From JBBRTJ01 sp038244535 (lineage in GTDB: Bacteria; Actinomycetota; Acidimicrobiia; Acidimicrobiales; Ilumatobacteraceae), in assembly GCA_038244535.1 (NCBI GenBank), contig JBBRTJ010000034.1, forward strand, positions 1 through 32,709: a stretch of 32,709 nt of DNA. Direction: 5' to 3'. Made by a program: the position numbers and the translations under genes. The notes beneath the pieces were generated by a model. The model had not been told where the DNA came from and searched no databases. It saw nothing but the letters and a program-made list of their open reading frames with translations. Positions 1-8,148 of the stretch are shown here, piece by piece (positions within the stretch are counted from its first letter, which is position 1; each line of letters opens with the position of its first letter).

Positions 1-1
1 A

Positions 2-1114
2 ATCCGGATCATCGCCGCGTACAACCGGCGCCACCACAACGTCGTGCGCCACCGCTCGATCGTGGGCGGTTACCGCGATACCAACGTCGGCACGGCCAGC
101 GTGAACGCCATCTACGGGTCGAGCACCGATCTGGTGGGGGCGCTCGGACAGATCGCGGTGCTCGGCATCGGTGGCCGCATGGTGATCGACGGGACCCTCA
201 CCATCGGCGACCTGACCGCGTTCGTGCTGTACCTGACGGCCTTCTTCGCCCCGATCCAGCAGCTCGTCCAGCTGTACTCCACCTACCAGTCGGGGCAGGC
301 CGCCGTCACCAAGCTCCGCGGGCTGCTGGCCACCGAGCCCTCGGTCACCGACGCCGCCGACGCTGTCGAACTGCCCCCGATCGAGGGAGCGATCGAACTA
401 CGAGACGTCACGTTCGGCTACGACCCCCGCTCGCCGGTGCTGCGCCACGTCAACGTCCGCATCGCCCCCGGCGAGACGTTCGCACTGGTGGGCGCCACGG
501 GCGCAGGAAAGTCGACCATCGCCAAGCTCGTGACCCGCTTCTACGACCCCTTGGAGGGCCAGGTGCTGATCGACGGTCACAACGTGGGCACGGTCACGTT
601 GGCCTCGCTGCGCCGCCAGGTCGGCGTCGTGCCCCAGGAGCCCTTCCTCTTCGCCGGCACCTTGCGCGACAACGTGGCCTTCGCCCGCCCCGACGCCGAC
701 GACGCCGAGGTCACGGCCGTCTGTGAGGCAGTCGGTCTTGGAGATCTGGTGGCGCGTCTTGACGGTGGTCTTGACGCGGTGGTGCACGAGCGGGGATCGT
801 CGCTGTCCTCAGGCGAGCGCCAGCTCCTCGCACTGGCCCGCGCCTTCCTCGCTCGGCCGCGCGTGCTCGTCCTCGACGAGGCCACGAGCAGCCTCGACCT
901 GAAGAGCGAAGCGCTGATCGAACAGGCCCTTGACGTGGTGCTCGACGGCCGCACGGCCATCGTGATCGCCCATCGCCTGGCCACGGCCATGCGGGCCGAC
1001 CGCATCGCCGTCGTCGACGACGGCTGCATCGTCGAGCTGGGCTCGCACGACGAGCTTGTCGCGCTCGATGGCCGCTACGCCTCGATGTACGCGACCTGGT
1101 CCCGCCACGCCTGA
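2..1114 (+). CDS. ABC exporter, C-terminal part (fused permease/ATPase), 5' end cut by window
   Basis: The reading frame is open from base 2, so the gene starts before the window. The first ~100 visible residues are the end of a type-1 exporter transmembrane domain, with hydrophobic stretches around the ATG at base 44 and a typical FFAPIQQLVQLYSTYQSGQAA linker region. A complete nucleotide-binding domain follows: Walker A GATGAGKST, Q-loop VPQEPFLF, signature LSSGERQ, Walker B VLVLDEAT followed by SSLD, and the H-loop in IVIAHRL. This is the half-transporter architecture (MsbA/LmrA-like), which works as a homo- or heterodimer in the membrane and exports lipids, peptides or drugs. The substrate cannot be read from the sequence. 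It ends 166 bases before the convergent DUF952 gene. Confidence 0.93.
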   Translation: MRIIAAYNRRHHNVVRHRSIVGGYRDTNVGTASVNAIYGSSTDLVGALGQIAVLGIGGRMVIDGTLTIGDLTAFVLYLTAFFAPIQQLVQLYSTYQSGQAAVTKLRGLLATEPSVTDAADAVELPPIEGAIELRDVTFGYDPRSPVLRHVNVRIAPGETFALVGATGAGKSTIAKLVTRFYDPLEGQVLIDGHNVGTVTLASLRRQVGVVPQEPFLFAGTLRDNVAFARPDADDAEVTAVCEAVGLGDLVARLDGGLDAVVHERGSSLSSGERQLLALARAFLARPRVLVLDEATSSLDLKSEALIEQALDVVLDGRTAIVIAHRLATAMRADRIAVVDDGCIVELGSHDELVALDGRYASMYATWSRHA

Positions 1115-1280
1115 GAGCGTGAATGCGTGCTCGACGGGCCAGATTGCCGGGAGTGCTGCGGGCCGTCATCGGCGGCGAGGTCGACCTCGCAGTGATCGGC
1201 GTACTCGGCGTCGGCGGTGGTCCTCTCGGGCCGAGACGCCTGGCGCCGCTGCCCGTGGGGTCGCACGCGGGCCGAACCGC

Positions 1281-1640
1281 TCACCTCGTGAAAGCGAGGA
1301 AGGTGCCGTCAGCGGCCCGATGGGCGCGGCGCAGGCCCACCGCCGCGGTCCGGTCGAGCGGCCCGTAGACGTGGGGGAACAGGACGGCCGAGCCCTCGAC
1401 CGGGGCGGGTCCGGTGGCCGGCTCCCAGCGCACCTCGCTGGTGAGCCTCGCCTCGTCGAGCTCGATCACCGCGAAGGGCCCGGGCTCGGACCGGTACAGC
1501 AGGTTGGCCACCGCCAGCAGCACGGTGTCGTCCGGTGAGCAGTGGACGAAACCCTCGATGGCCAGCGACGGGGCCTCGTACGCCAGGTCCGGCCGGGCCA
1601 GCCAGTCGGCCTCGGCCACGAGGTGCAAGATCATCGCCAT
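1281..1640 (-). CDS. DUF952 family protein
   Basis: A 119-residue protein with the DUF952 pattern: an N-terminal ILHLVAEADW block, then SLAIEGFVHCSP, a central LLYRSEPGPFAVIELDEARL strand, and a C-terminal FPHVYGPLD motif. The family is small, cytosolic and of unknown biochemical function; a glutathione-transferase-like or ligand-binding role has been suggested but is not established. The start could be the ATG at 1640 or the one two codons downstream at 1634. Neither has a convincing Shine-Dalgarno sequence. Its start lies only 26 bases from the divergent ThDP-enzyme start, so the two promoters must overlap. Confidence 0.85.
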   Translation of the reverse strand: MAMILHLVAEADWLARPDLAYEAPSLAIEGFVHCSPDDTVLLAVANLLYRSEPGPFAVIELDEARLTSEVRWEPATGPAPVEGSAVLFPHVYGPLDRTAAVGLRRAHRAADGTFLAFTR

Positions 1641-1666
1641 GAGCCTGACAGATACCCTCGCCGCTC

Positions 1667-3328
1667 ATGGCTCCCCGCACCGGTCGTGACGCGCTGCTCG
1701 AGGTCCTTCGAACCGAGGGCGTGAAGCACCTGTTCGGCAACCCCGGCAGCACCGAGCTGCCGCTGATGGATGCTCTCGCCACCGCGGACGACCTCCACTA
1801 CGTGCTCGCCCTGCAAGAGGCGACGGCGGTGGCCATGGCCGACGGATACGCGCAGGTGACAGGCCGGCCGGCGTTCGTCAACCTCCACACGTCGGCCGGT
1901 CTCGGCAACGCCATTGGCAACCTCACCAACGCGCAGGCCAACCTGACGCCGCTCGTGGTGACGGCCGGGCAGCAGGACTACGCCCACATCGTGGCCGACC
2001 CGCTGCTGGCCGGCGACCTCGTCGGCCTGGCCCGCCCGGTGTCCAAGTGGGCCCACGAGGTGCGCTCCCTCGACGAGCTCGGCACCGTGATGCGCCGGGC
2101 GTTCCACGACGCCATGGCCCCGCCCCAAGGACCCACGTTCGTGAGCATCCCCATGTCGACCCTCGACCAGGAGGGTGACGCGCCGGTGCCTGCGGCCAGC
2201 ACGATCGTGCGAGCGTCAACGGCCGGTGGCATCGACGAGCTGGCTGAGCTGTTGACGGGCGTGGCGGTCGGCAAGCTCGGCATCGTCGTCGGCGACGAGG
2301 TGGCCCAGTCCGGCGGCATTGCCGCGGCGGTGGCTCTGGCCGAAGCCCTCGGCGCGCCGGTGCACACCTCGCCCCTCCACTCGACCGGCGCGTTCCCGCC
2401 TGCCCATCCCCTGTTCGCAGGCATGCTCCCGCCTTCCGCCGCCGGCATCCGCGCCACGCTGGCCCGCTACGAGCGTGTGCTCCTGGTCGGTGGTCGCGCC
2501 TTCATGGTGTACCCGCTCACCGACGGCTCGCCCCTACCCGACGGGGTCGAGCTGCTGCACGTGTCGTCCGACCCGCTCCAGCTCGGCCGCACCTACGCCG
2601 TGCGCCTCGGCGTGCACGGCGACCCCGCCGCCACCATGCGGGCGCTGCTCCCCGCGGTTGAAGGCGACGTCGACGCGCCCGGCGTCGCTGACGCCCTCAA
2701 CGCCGCCCGCATCAAGCGCCACAGCGAGATGGCGGCCCTCGAACAGAGCGCACTCGACCGCTACGGACCAGCGCCGATGGACCCGATGGTCGCCGGTCAT
2801 GCCCTCGTGCGGGCGATGCCGGCCAACACCGCAGTGGTCGACGAGGCGATCACCACCGGGGTGTACGTCCGGGGCTTTCACCACTGGACCGAGCCGGGCC
2901 GGTACTTCTTCTGCAAGGGCGGGGGCCTCGGGTGGGGCATGCCGGCTGCCCTCGGGGTCAGCCTCGCCTACGACCGCTCGGTGTCCGTGCTGTGCGTGGC
3001 CGGCGACGGCTCGGCCATGTACTCGCCGCAGGCGCTGTGGACCGCCGCCCACGAGCAGCTTCCGGTGGTGTTCGCCATCGTCAACAACCGCCAGTACCTC
3101 ATCTTGAAGAACAACCTGCGCGGGATGAAGGGCGACACCGCCCGCACCGGCCGATTCGTGGCCATGGACCTCGACCACCCACCGGTTGACTACGTCGCCC
3201 TGGCAACCTCGATGGGCGTCGCCGCCACCCGCATCGACCACGCCGGCGACGTCAGCGATGTCGTGCGCGAGGCGCTGGCCACGGGCCGCCCGCACCTGGT
3301 CGAGCTGCCCATCACCGCTCCCGCGTGA
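1667..3328 (+). CDS. ThDP-dependent decarboxylase, benzoylformate decarboxylase-like
   Basis: A 553-residue thiamine-diphosphate enzyme with three domains: an N-terminal PYR domain, a central domain and a C-terminal PP domain. It resembles benzoylformate decarboxylase (MdlC) by eye: FGNPGSTELP carries Ser28, LALQEAT carries the cofactor-activating Glu51, and NLHTSAG carries His74. The ThDP-binding motif starts at Gly446 (GDGSA) and ends in IVNN. MdlC decarboxylates benzoylformate to benzaldehyde. Here the second active-site histidine of that enzyme (His281 in Pseudomonas) aligns with a tyrosine in AFMVYPLTDG, so the substrate may differ; other 2-oxoacid decarboxylases or lyases of the same superfamily are possible. 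The stop overlaps the next gene's GTG. No Shine-Dalgarno sequence is visible; a TACCCT element ends 8 bases before the ATG, suggesting a leaderless message. Confidence 0.85.
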   Translation: MAPRTGRDALLEVLRTEGVKHLFGNPGSTELPLMDALATADDLHYVLALQEATAVAMADGYAQVTGRPAFVNLHTSAGLGNAIGNLTNAQANLTPLVVTAGQQDYAHIVADPLLAGDLVGLARPVSKWAHEVRSLDELGTVMRRAFHDAMAPPQGPTFVSIPMSTLDQEGDAPVPAASTIVRASTAGGIDELAELLTGVAVGKLGIVVGDEVAQSGGIAAAVALAEALGAPVHTSPLHSTGAFPPAHPLFAGMLPPSAAGIRATLARYERVLLVGGRAFMVYPLTDGSPLPDGVELLHVSSDPLQLGRTYAVRLGVHGDPAATMRALLPAVEGDVDAPGVADALNAARIKRHSEMAALEQSALDRYGPAPMDPMVAGHALVRAMPANTAVVDEAITTGVYVRGFHHWTEPGRYFFCKGGGLGWGMPAALGVSLAYDRSVSVLCVAGDGSAMYSPQALWTAAHEQLPVVFAIVNNRQYLILKNNLRGMKGDTARTGRFVAMDLDHPPVDYVALATSMGVAATRIDHAGDVSDVVREALATGRPHLVELPITAPA

Positions 3329-4107
3329 AGCCGGCCCTCGCCCTGCACCACGTCAGCCTGCAGCGTGACGGACGGCGGCTGCTCGACGATGTGAGCTGGA
3401 CGGTCAATCCCGGCGAGCGATGGGTGGTGCTCGGCCGCAACGGCTCGGGCAAGACCACCTTGGTGCGGATCGCCTCGCTCTACCTGCACCCGAGCAGCGG
3501 CGAGGTCGACGTGCTCGGCCAGCGCTTGGGCCACGTCGACGTGCGCCGGTTGCGGACCAGGATCGGGCTGGCCAGCTCGTCGTTGTCGGCCTCGCTTCGA
3601 CGCGAGCTGAGCGCCGCCGACGTCGTCATGACGGCCAAGCACGCCGCCCTCGAACCGTGGTGGCACCGCTACGACGACGCCGACCGGGCGCGGGCCCGGG
3701 CCTTGCTCACCCAACTCGGCGTCGGCGACTTCGCCGAGCGCGAGGTGGGCACGCTCAGCAGCGGTGAGCAACAGCGGGTGCAGCTGGCCCGCACGCTCAT
3801 GGGCGATCCCGGCATCGTGCTCCTCGACGAACCGACCGCCGGACTCGACCTCGCAGGCCGCGAGCAGCTGGTGGCGTCGCTGGCCGCCCTCGCTGCCGAC
3901 GCCACCGCGCCGCCGATGGTGCTCGTCACCCACCACGTCGACGAGATCCCGCCGGGCTTCACCCATGCACTGCTGCTGCGCTCCGGACGAGTGCAGCAGG
4001 CCGGGCCGCTTGACGAGGTGCTCACGACCGAGGCGTTGAGCGAGTGCTTCGAGCTGCCCCTCGTGCTCGAGCGCCACCGCGGTCGGTTCAGCGCGTGGGC
4101 CCGCTGA
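3325..4107 (+). CDS. Stand-alone ABC transporter ATPase
   Basis: A 260-residue single nucleotide-binding domain. Walker A is GRNGSGKTT (residues 37-45), the signature is LSSGEQQRVQLAR, Walker B is IVLLDEPT with TAGLDLAG, and the switch His is in VLVTHHVDEIP. The layout resembles YlmA/ModF-like cytosolic ATPases rather than a classic importer subunit. No permease or binding protein lies nearby, so its partner is elsewhere or it has a non-transport role. The GTG start overlaps the upstream TGA by four bases (GTGA), which indicates translational coupling with the ThDP enzyme. The last 20 bases overlap the convergent SRPBCC gene. Confidence 0.88.
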   Translation: MKPALALHHVSLQRDGRRLLDDVSWTVNPGERWVVLGRNGSGKTTLVRIASLYLHPSSGEVDVLGQRLGHVDVRRLRTRIGLASSSLSASLRRELSAADVVMTAKHAALEPWWHRYDDADRARARALLTQLGVGDFAEREVGTLSSGEQQRVQLARTLMGDPGIVLLDEPTAGLDLAGREQLVASLAALAADATAPPMVLVTHHVDEIPPGFTHALLLRSGRVQQAGPLDEVLTTEALSECFELPLVLERHRGRFSAWAR

Positions 4108-4522
4108 CGAGCCCGAGCAGCGTCGGCCGACTGCGCTCGATCTCGTCGCGCAGCACTCGTTCGAGCACCGGCCCCCACCACCCACCGCCGTAGTGCAGCG
4201 CCATCGTGAGGCGGCTGGCCTCCGCCACCCCATCCACGGTGGCCTCGAGGACCCAGGGCGCGTGGCTGCGGCCATCGGACTCGGAGCGCTCGAACCGGAC
4301 CGATCGCGGCGGTTGCAGCACCGTGCGCACCATGCGCAGCCGCTTCGAGCGGGCCAGCGGCCCCACCCGTCCCCGCAGCTCGACCGCCCAGGCGTCACCG
4401 GCCGGCTCAGCGTCGGCACGGGTCACGATCGACAGCCAGGCTGGGTAGCGGGCGAGGTCGTCGACCCAGGTGAACAGCTCAGCCGGCGAGCAGGGTGCAT
4501 CGAAGTGCTCGACGACGTCCAT
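4088..4522 (-). CDS. SRPBCC (START/polyketide cyclase-fold) protein
   Basis: A 144-residue protein with the usual SRPBCC layout: an opening strand VVEHFDAPCSPAELFTWVDD, the LARYPAWLSIV segment, a run of antiparallel strands (residues ~45-115) and a long C-terminal helix VLERVLRDEIERSRPTLL. These cytosolic proteins form a hydrophobic cavity that binds lipids or aromatic ligands; the function of this member is unknown. It converges on the ABC ATPase gene, with the two 3' ends overlapping by 20 bases, so no separate terminator fits between them. Confidence 0.8.
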   Translation of the reverse strand: MDVVEHFDAPCSPAELFTWVDDLARYPAWLSIVTRADAEPAGDAWAVELRGRVGPLARSKRLRMVRTVLQPPRSVRFERSESDGRSHAPWVLEATVDGVAEASRLTMALHYGGGWWGPVLERVLRDEIERSRPTLLGLVSGPTR

Positions 4523-4621
4523 GCCCGCATGCTCGCACGGCCGGCCAAGCCCTCACGGTTTCCTCACACGTCGACGTCATGCTGACCATCGTTCTCACGA
4601 CCCACGGAGGTCCGCACCATC

Positions 4622-5056
4622 ATGAAGAAGCCCCTGATCGCCACCGGTGCCGTCGCCGCCACCTTGCTGGTGGGTGCAGGCATCGCCACCGCCGCCGACA
4701 GCGGTGCCGGCAGCAGCGGCGCCACCCGCACCGAGCAGCGCGCCGGCCGCCACGAGCGCAAGGAGACGATCAAGCGCTGGAAGGCACTGACACCGGCCGA
4801 GCGCTGCGCCAAAGCTCCCGCGCTCGAGCAGGCGATCGAGCGCCGCGAGACGCTGGTCGGCACGCGGCTCACCAAGGCCAAGACCGAGCTCGAGGCGGCC
4901 GCCAAGGCCGGCGATCAGGCCAGGGTGACCCGGCTCACGGTGCGCGTCGACCGGCTGACCGAGGCCCAGCAGCGCCTCACCAAGCTCGACACCAAGCTCA
5001 AGGCCTGGGAGGCCAGCCACTGCGCCGCCACCCCGGCTGCCTCGACCGGCGCCTGA
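4622..5056 (+). CDS. Small secreted coiled-coil protein, unknown function
   Basis: A 144-residue protein starting with a classic Sec signal peptide (KK, then a hydrophobic stretch of ~18 residues and a predicted AxA cleavage near residue 25). The mature part is rich in Lys, Arg, Glu, Ala and Thr. It looks mostly helical, with heptad-like repeats from ~45 to 130 (ERRETLVGTRLTKAK and RVDRLTEAQQRLTKLDTKLK). Two cysteines, in ERCAK and SHCAA, bracket the helical part and could form a disulphide outside the cell. A GGAGG Shine-Dalgarno sequence at 4606-4610 supports the ATG start. I do not recognise a family. Confidence 0.75.
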   Translation: MKKPLIATGAVAATLLVGAGIATAADSGAGSSGATRTEQRAGRHERKETIKRWKALTPAERCAKAPALEQAIERRETLVGTRLTKAKTELEAAAKAGDQARVTRLTVRVDRLTEAQQRLTKLDTKLKAWEASHCAATPAASTGA

Positions 5057-5061
5057 TGGGA

Positions 5062-5544
5062 CTAGTGGTGCCGGTTCGCCTCGCGGGCGGCGTCGTTGCC
5101 GAAGGCCCTGGCCAGCAGTGGCGTCGTCGCCCGTAACAGGCCCCCCAAGTCGTCTGATCCGTCGAAGACGGGCACCCACGCAGCAATGCCGCCCTCGTCG
5201 CCGGCCGTGGCCAGCGCCGGTTGCTCGGCGGTCGGACGATCCGTGCGGCGCCGCTTCGGCTTCGGTCGGGGCGGCGTCGCCGCGTCAGCCACCGGCTCGG
5301 TCACGACCTCCGGCTCGGGTTCGTCGTCCGCACGGAACAGCGTCGGCACCTCGACCCGTCGGTCGTCGAGCCACCACCCGCGGGGCACCACCATCGCATC
5401 GCCATGGCGGCGGCAGAGCGCCCCGGCACTGGTGTTCGCCACCTCGTCGAGGGCAGCCAACCACACCAGTTGTCGAGCGGGGTCGAATCCGAACCCCACA
5501 GCTGCTGGTTCGGCGCACCCAGGTCGTTCGCACAGGCGGACCAT
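5062..5544 (-). CDS. DUF3499 family protein
   Basis: A 160-residue protein. The N-terminal ~60 residues match the actinobacterial DUF3499 pattern: a CERPGC cysteine pair, then CRRHGDAM with Cys and His, then VVPRGWWLDDRRVEV. The Cys-x4-Cys...Cys-x2-His arrangement looks like a small zinc-binding site. The C-terminal half is a low-complexity tail with a basic PRPKPKRRR stretch, followed by a more ordered segment. The function is unknown. The 3' end lies five bases from the convergent secreted-protein stop. Confidence 0.8.
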   Translation of the reverse strand: MVRLCERPGCAEPAAVGFGFDPARQLVWLAALDEVANTSAGALCRRHGDAMVVPRGWWLDDRRVEVPTLFRADDEPEPEVVTEPVADAATPPRPKPKRRRTDRPTAEQPALATAGDEGGIAAWVPVFDGSDDLGGLLRATTPLLARAFGNDAAREANRHH

Positions 5545-5691
5545 GAACGGCTGAGGCTACCGCTGGGTCAGGCGGCGACCGGCGATCCACCGAGGTGCAC
5601 CGGCGGCGCGAGGGACCTTCTGCAGCGCGGCCGACATCAGGACGAGGCATCGAGGACGACCGTGAGCGTCACTCCCGGTCATGCACGTGAA

Positions 5692-5716
5692 CAGGGGCTG
5701 GTGGCGGCCACCCCTG
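5692..5716 (-). terminator. Possible terminator hairpin downstream of tRNA-Val
   Basis: CAGGGG at 5692-5697 pairs with CCCCTG at 5711-5716, and an inner TGG/CCA pair can extend the stem. It lies 57 bases beyond the 3' end of the minus-strand tRNA, in an otherwise featureless ~230-base gap. Only two T residues follow on the minus strand, so this is a weak call. Confidence 0.25.
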
Positions 5717-5773
5717 GCCGGATCCAGCCCCCGATGCGCCGTGCCGGCAGTGCTCGTTGCCGTCCTTGTCCGG

Positions 5774-5846
5774 TGGGCGATGGGGGTCTCGATCCCCCGA
5801 CCTCCACGGTGTGAACGTGGCGCTCTTCCAACTGAGCTAATCGCCC
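5774..5846 (-). tRNA. tRNA-Val (anticodon CAC)
   Basis: A 73-base cloverleaf. The acceptor stem is GGGCGAT/ATCGCCC, the D arm is GCTC/GAGC with GG in its loop, and the anticodon stem is CCACG/CGTGG with loop TTCACAC, giving anticodon CAC for the valine codon GTG. The T stem is GGGGG/CCCCC. The discriminator is A, and 3' CCA is not encoded (CCG follows), so the tail is added after transcription. The T loop reads ATCGAGA, with A where nearly all bacterial elongator tRNAs have T54. Confidence 0.95.
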
Positions 5847-5876
5847 GAGAGCCCAGAACCTTAGCCGAGCAGGCGG

Positions 5877-6890
5877 TTACCTGGCCCCCCGCAGCACCTC
5901 GGCGGCCCGGCCGAACAGGTGGGGCACGGACAGCGCAATGCGCTCCCACTCCTCGTCGGGGCGCTTGCCCGTGCGGTGCAGCATCACGTTGAGGCCGCTG
6001 ATCGCCCCGAACCGGTAGCCGGACAACGCCCGGTAGAACGCGACATCGGACAGCGACACCGGGCGGCCCGCCGCCGCGCTGTAACGGGCCACGAGGTCCT
6101 CCCGAGGCGGCACCACGGCCAGGCCGGCACCGTCGTGCCAGCTCTCGGGGTCGGTCATCATCAAGATCCAGCCGAGGTCGAGGAGCTGGGCGCCGATGCC
6201 GGAGATCTCCCAGTCGAGCACGGCCACCAGCCGCCCCTCGTCGAACAGGATGTTGTTGGTCTGGAAGTCGCCATGGAAGAGCCCGACCACGGGATCGGCG
6301 GGCAGGTGCTCGAGCAGGAGATCGCGCACCGTCGCACCCTGTTCGGCCCACTCGGGCTGGGCGGCCTTGGCCAGGATCGGGTCCCAGAAGCGGATCTCGT
6401 CGGCGAGGTCCTTGGGCTCCTCCCACCCCGCCAGCTCGCTTCGCCAGTCGAGCGCATGGATGGTCGCCAGCGCCTCGACGGCCTGCTCGAACACACCCCT
6501 CGCCCCGTCGGCACCGGGCGGGAAGCTCGGGTCGGGGTCGCGCACGATGTAGGTAGAGCCGGGGAGCCGGCCCATCATCACGTAGGGCACGTCGAACCAC
6601 GACTCGTCGTCGCCCCACCAGCGCACCTCGGCCACCGGCGCGCCGACCCGCCCGAGCGCCTGGAGCAGTGGCACCTGACGCAGCACGTCGGTGTTCCCAC
6701 GGCGGCGCACGCCCTTGGGAGGCAGCCGCACGATCAACCGCTCCACGACGCGCTCGCCGTCCATGACATCGAAGCCGAACGACAGTCCGGCATGACCAGG
6801 CATCACCTCGACGCCGGCGGCCGTCGCTCCCCCACCGTGATGGGCCGCGACCCACCGCCCCAACTGCCCTTCGAGCTCAGCGAGATCCAT
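5877..6890 (-). CDS. Phosphotransferase family protein (APH/ACAD10-like kinase fold)
   Basis: A 337-residue protein of the aminoglycoside-phosphotransferase superfamily. The N-lobe contains GHAGLSFGFDV and the strand RLIVRLPP. The C-lobe has the catalytic loop FHGDFQTNN (His206, Asp208, Asn213) and the metal-binding AVLDWEISGIG (Asp226). The overall pattern is closest to the APH-like proteins near acyl-CoA dehydrogenases (ACAD10-type) that phosphorylate small hydroxylated substrates, not to dedicated resistance enzymes. The true substrate is unknown. It is transcribed toward tRNA-Val and stands alone. Confidence 0.88.
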   Translation of the reverse strand: MDLAELEGQLGRWVAAHHGGGATAAGVEVMPGHAGLSFGFDVMDGERVVERLIVRLPPKGVRRRGNTDVLRQVPLLQALGRVGAPVAEVRWWGDDESWFDVPYVMMGRLPGSTYIVRDPDPSFPPGADGARGVFEQAVEALATIHALDWRSELAGWEEPKDLADEIRFWDPILAKAAQPEWAEQGATVRDLLLEHLPADPVVGLFHGDFQTNNILFDEGRLVAVLDWEISGIGAQLLDLGWILMMTDPESWHDGAGLAVVPPREDLVARYSAAAGRPVSLSDVAFYRALSGYRFGAISGLNVMLHRTGKRPDEEWERIALSVPHLFGRAAEVLRGAR

Positions 6891-7037
6891 GGCCGCCGAC
6901 CCTAACGAGCCCGTGTCGACACGCCGTGGCTCAGAGCGCCGAGTGACAACGGCAAGAAGGATGCATCACGGGCTCGCCTCCGCGCTCTTCTACGTCGGCG
7001 GTGGACCGATCCACCGACTCAACCAGGAGGAAACCCT

Positions 7038-8081
7038 GTGAAGACAACGAGCAAGATCCTGCTCGCGGGCCTACCGGTCATCGCCATGGCAACCGGCAGC
7101 TTCGCTGCAGTCGGTACCGCGGCGCCCGCCCCGGCACCTTCGACGGCAGTGGTGACGAACGGCACAGCGCCCCAGTCCACCTTCGTGTGGACCGCCGCAG
7201 CCATGCAGGCTGCCAAGCCGATGGAGATCGTGGCCAAGGGCACGGCCAAGCCGGGTCCCGCCCCCGCCGTCAAGGCAACCGGGCCACGCGGTCTGATCGC
7301 CAGTCAGGCCGCCCCCGGGGACGCCGCACCCGAAGCCCAAGCAGTGCCGGCGGCGGCGCCCCAGCCGATGTCGGGTGGGTTCACCTACCCGACGCCCTTC
7401 ACCCGCTACCAGGTCGAGTCGCAGCTTCGCAAGCAGCCCGGTACCCGCGCCGTCGGCAAGCTGTTCTTCACCCAGAACGGCGGCAGCTACGTGTGCTCCG
7501 CGTCAACCATCAGCGACAACGAGATCTGGACCGCCGGTCACTGCGTGAGTGACGGGGCCGGTAACTGGTCGTCCAACATGCTCTTCATCCCGTCCTACCG
7601 CAACGGCACCGGCCCCTACGGCTCCTTCTCGTGCTTCAACCAGACCACGAGCTCGGCCTGGCACTTCAGCGGCGATCTCCGCTACGACTACGCAGGCGCT
7701 GACTGCGGCACCAACTCCTTGGGCCAGAACTTCGCCAGCACCACTGGTTGGCTGGGCTTCGCCTGGAACTGGGGTTACGGCTTCCACTACGACGACTTCG
7801 GCTACCCCGCCGCTGCCCCGTTCAACGGCCAGCTGCTGCAGCGTTGCGAGTCGTCCTTCGGTCACGTCGACGCCCGCATGAGCGGCCTGCAGCCGCAAGC
7901 CATCGGATGCGACATGACCGGTGGCTCGAGTGGTGGCCCATGGATCTGGCAGTTCGGCACCGGTAACTACGTCAACGGTGAGAACAGCTACAAGTACACC
8001 ACCCCGAGCGAGCCTCTCGAGATGTACTCGCCGTACTACGGCGACGTCACCAAGGCTGTGTACGACGCAGTGGTCGCCTGA
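7038..8081 (+). CDS. Secreted trypsin-fold serine protease
   Basis: A 347-residue exported protein. Residues 1-28 form a Sec signal peptide. An Ala/Pro-rich propeptide-like segment runs to about 115, and the protease domain occupies ~130-347. The catalytic triad is visible: His168 in WTAGHCV, Asp217 in RYDYAGADC and Ser298 in GGSSGGPW. Cysteine pairs flanking His168 and Ser298 fit disulphides of an extracellular enzyme. The domain resembles V8/glutamyl-endopeptidase-like bacterial proteases, so extracellular protein degradation is likely; cleavage specificity cannot be read. The GTG start is fixed by a strong AGGAGG at 7025-7030, seven bases upstream. A perfect hairpin follows the stop. Confidence 0.92.
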   Translation: MKTTSKILLAGLPVIAMATGSFAAVGTAAPAPAPSTAVVTNGTAPQSTFVWTAAAMQAAKPMEIVAKGTAKPGPAPAVKATGPRGLIASQAAPGDAAPEAQAVPAAAPQPMSGGFTYPTPFTRYQVESQLRKQPGTRAVGKLFFTQNGGSYVCSASTISDNEIWTAGHCVSDGAGNWSSNMLFIPSYRNGTGPYGSFSCFNQTTSSAWHFSGDLRYDYAGADCGTNSLGQNFASTTGWLGFAWNWGYGFHYDDFGYPAAAPFNGQLLQRCESSFGHVDARMSGLQPQAIGCDMTGGSSGGPWIWQFGTGNYVNGENSYKYTTPSEPLEMYSPYYGDVTKAVYDAVVA

Positions 8082-8102
8082 TCACCTGCTGCCCCGCATG
8101 CT

Positions 8103-8138
8103 GCTGGTGGGCCGTGCCGTGAGGCACGGCCCACCAGC
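8103..8138. terminator. Perfect 16-bp hairpin between convergent genes
   Basis: The left arm at 8103-8118 is the exact reverse complement of 8123-8138, with a GTGA loop. It lies 21 bases after the protease stop and 10 bases before the end of the J-domain gene on the other strand. There is no U-tract on either side, as is common in high-GC actinobacteria. It probably serves as a bidirectional terminator. Confidence 0.8.
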
Positions 8139-8148
8139 GCGTCCGGGC

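Noticed and set aside
1175..1190. 16-base perfect palindrome (GCGAGGTC and its reverse) in the gap after the ABC exporter
   Set aside because: No promoter or paired gene nearby; short GC-rich palindromes are expected by chance. The rest of the 166-base gap shows nothing.
6999..7016. CGGTGG/CCACCG inverted repeat before the protease ribosome site
   Set aside because: Arms are only six bases with a six-base spacer; not enough to call a regulatory hairpin.
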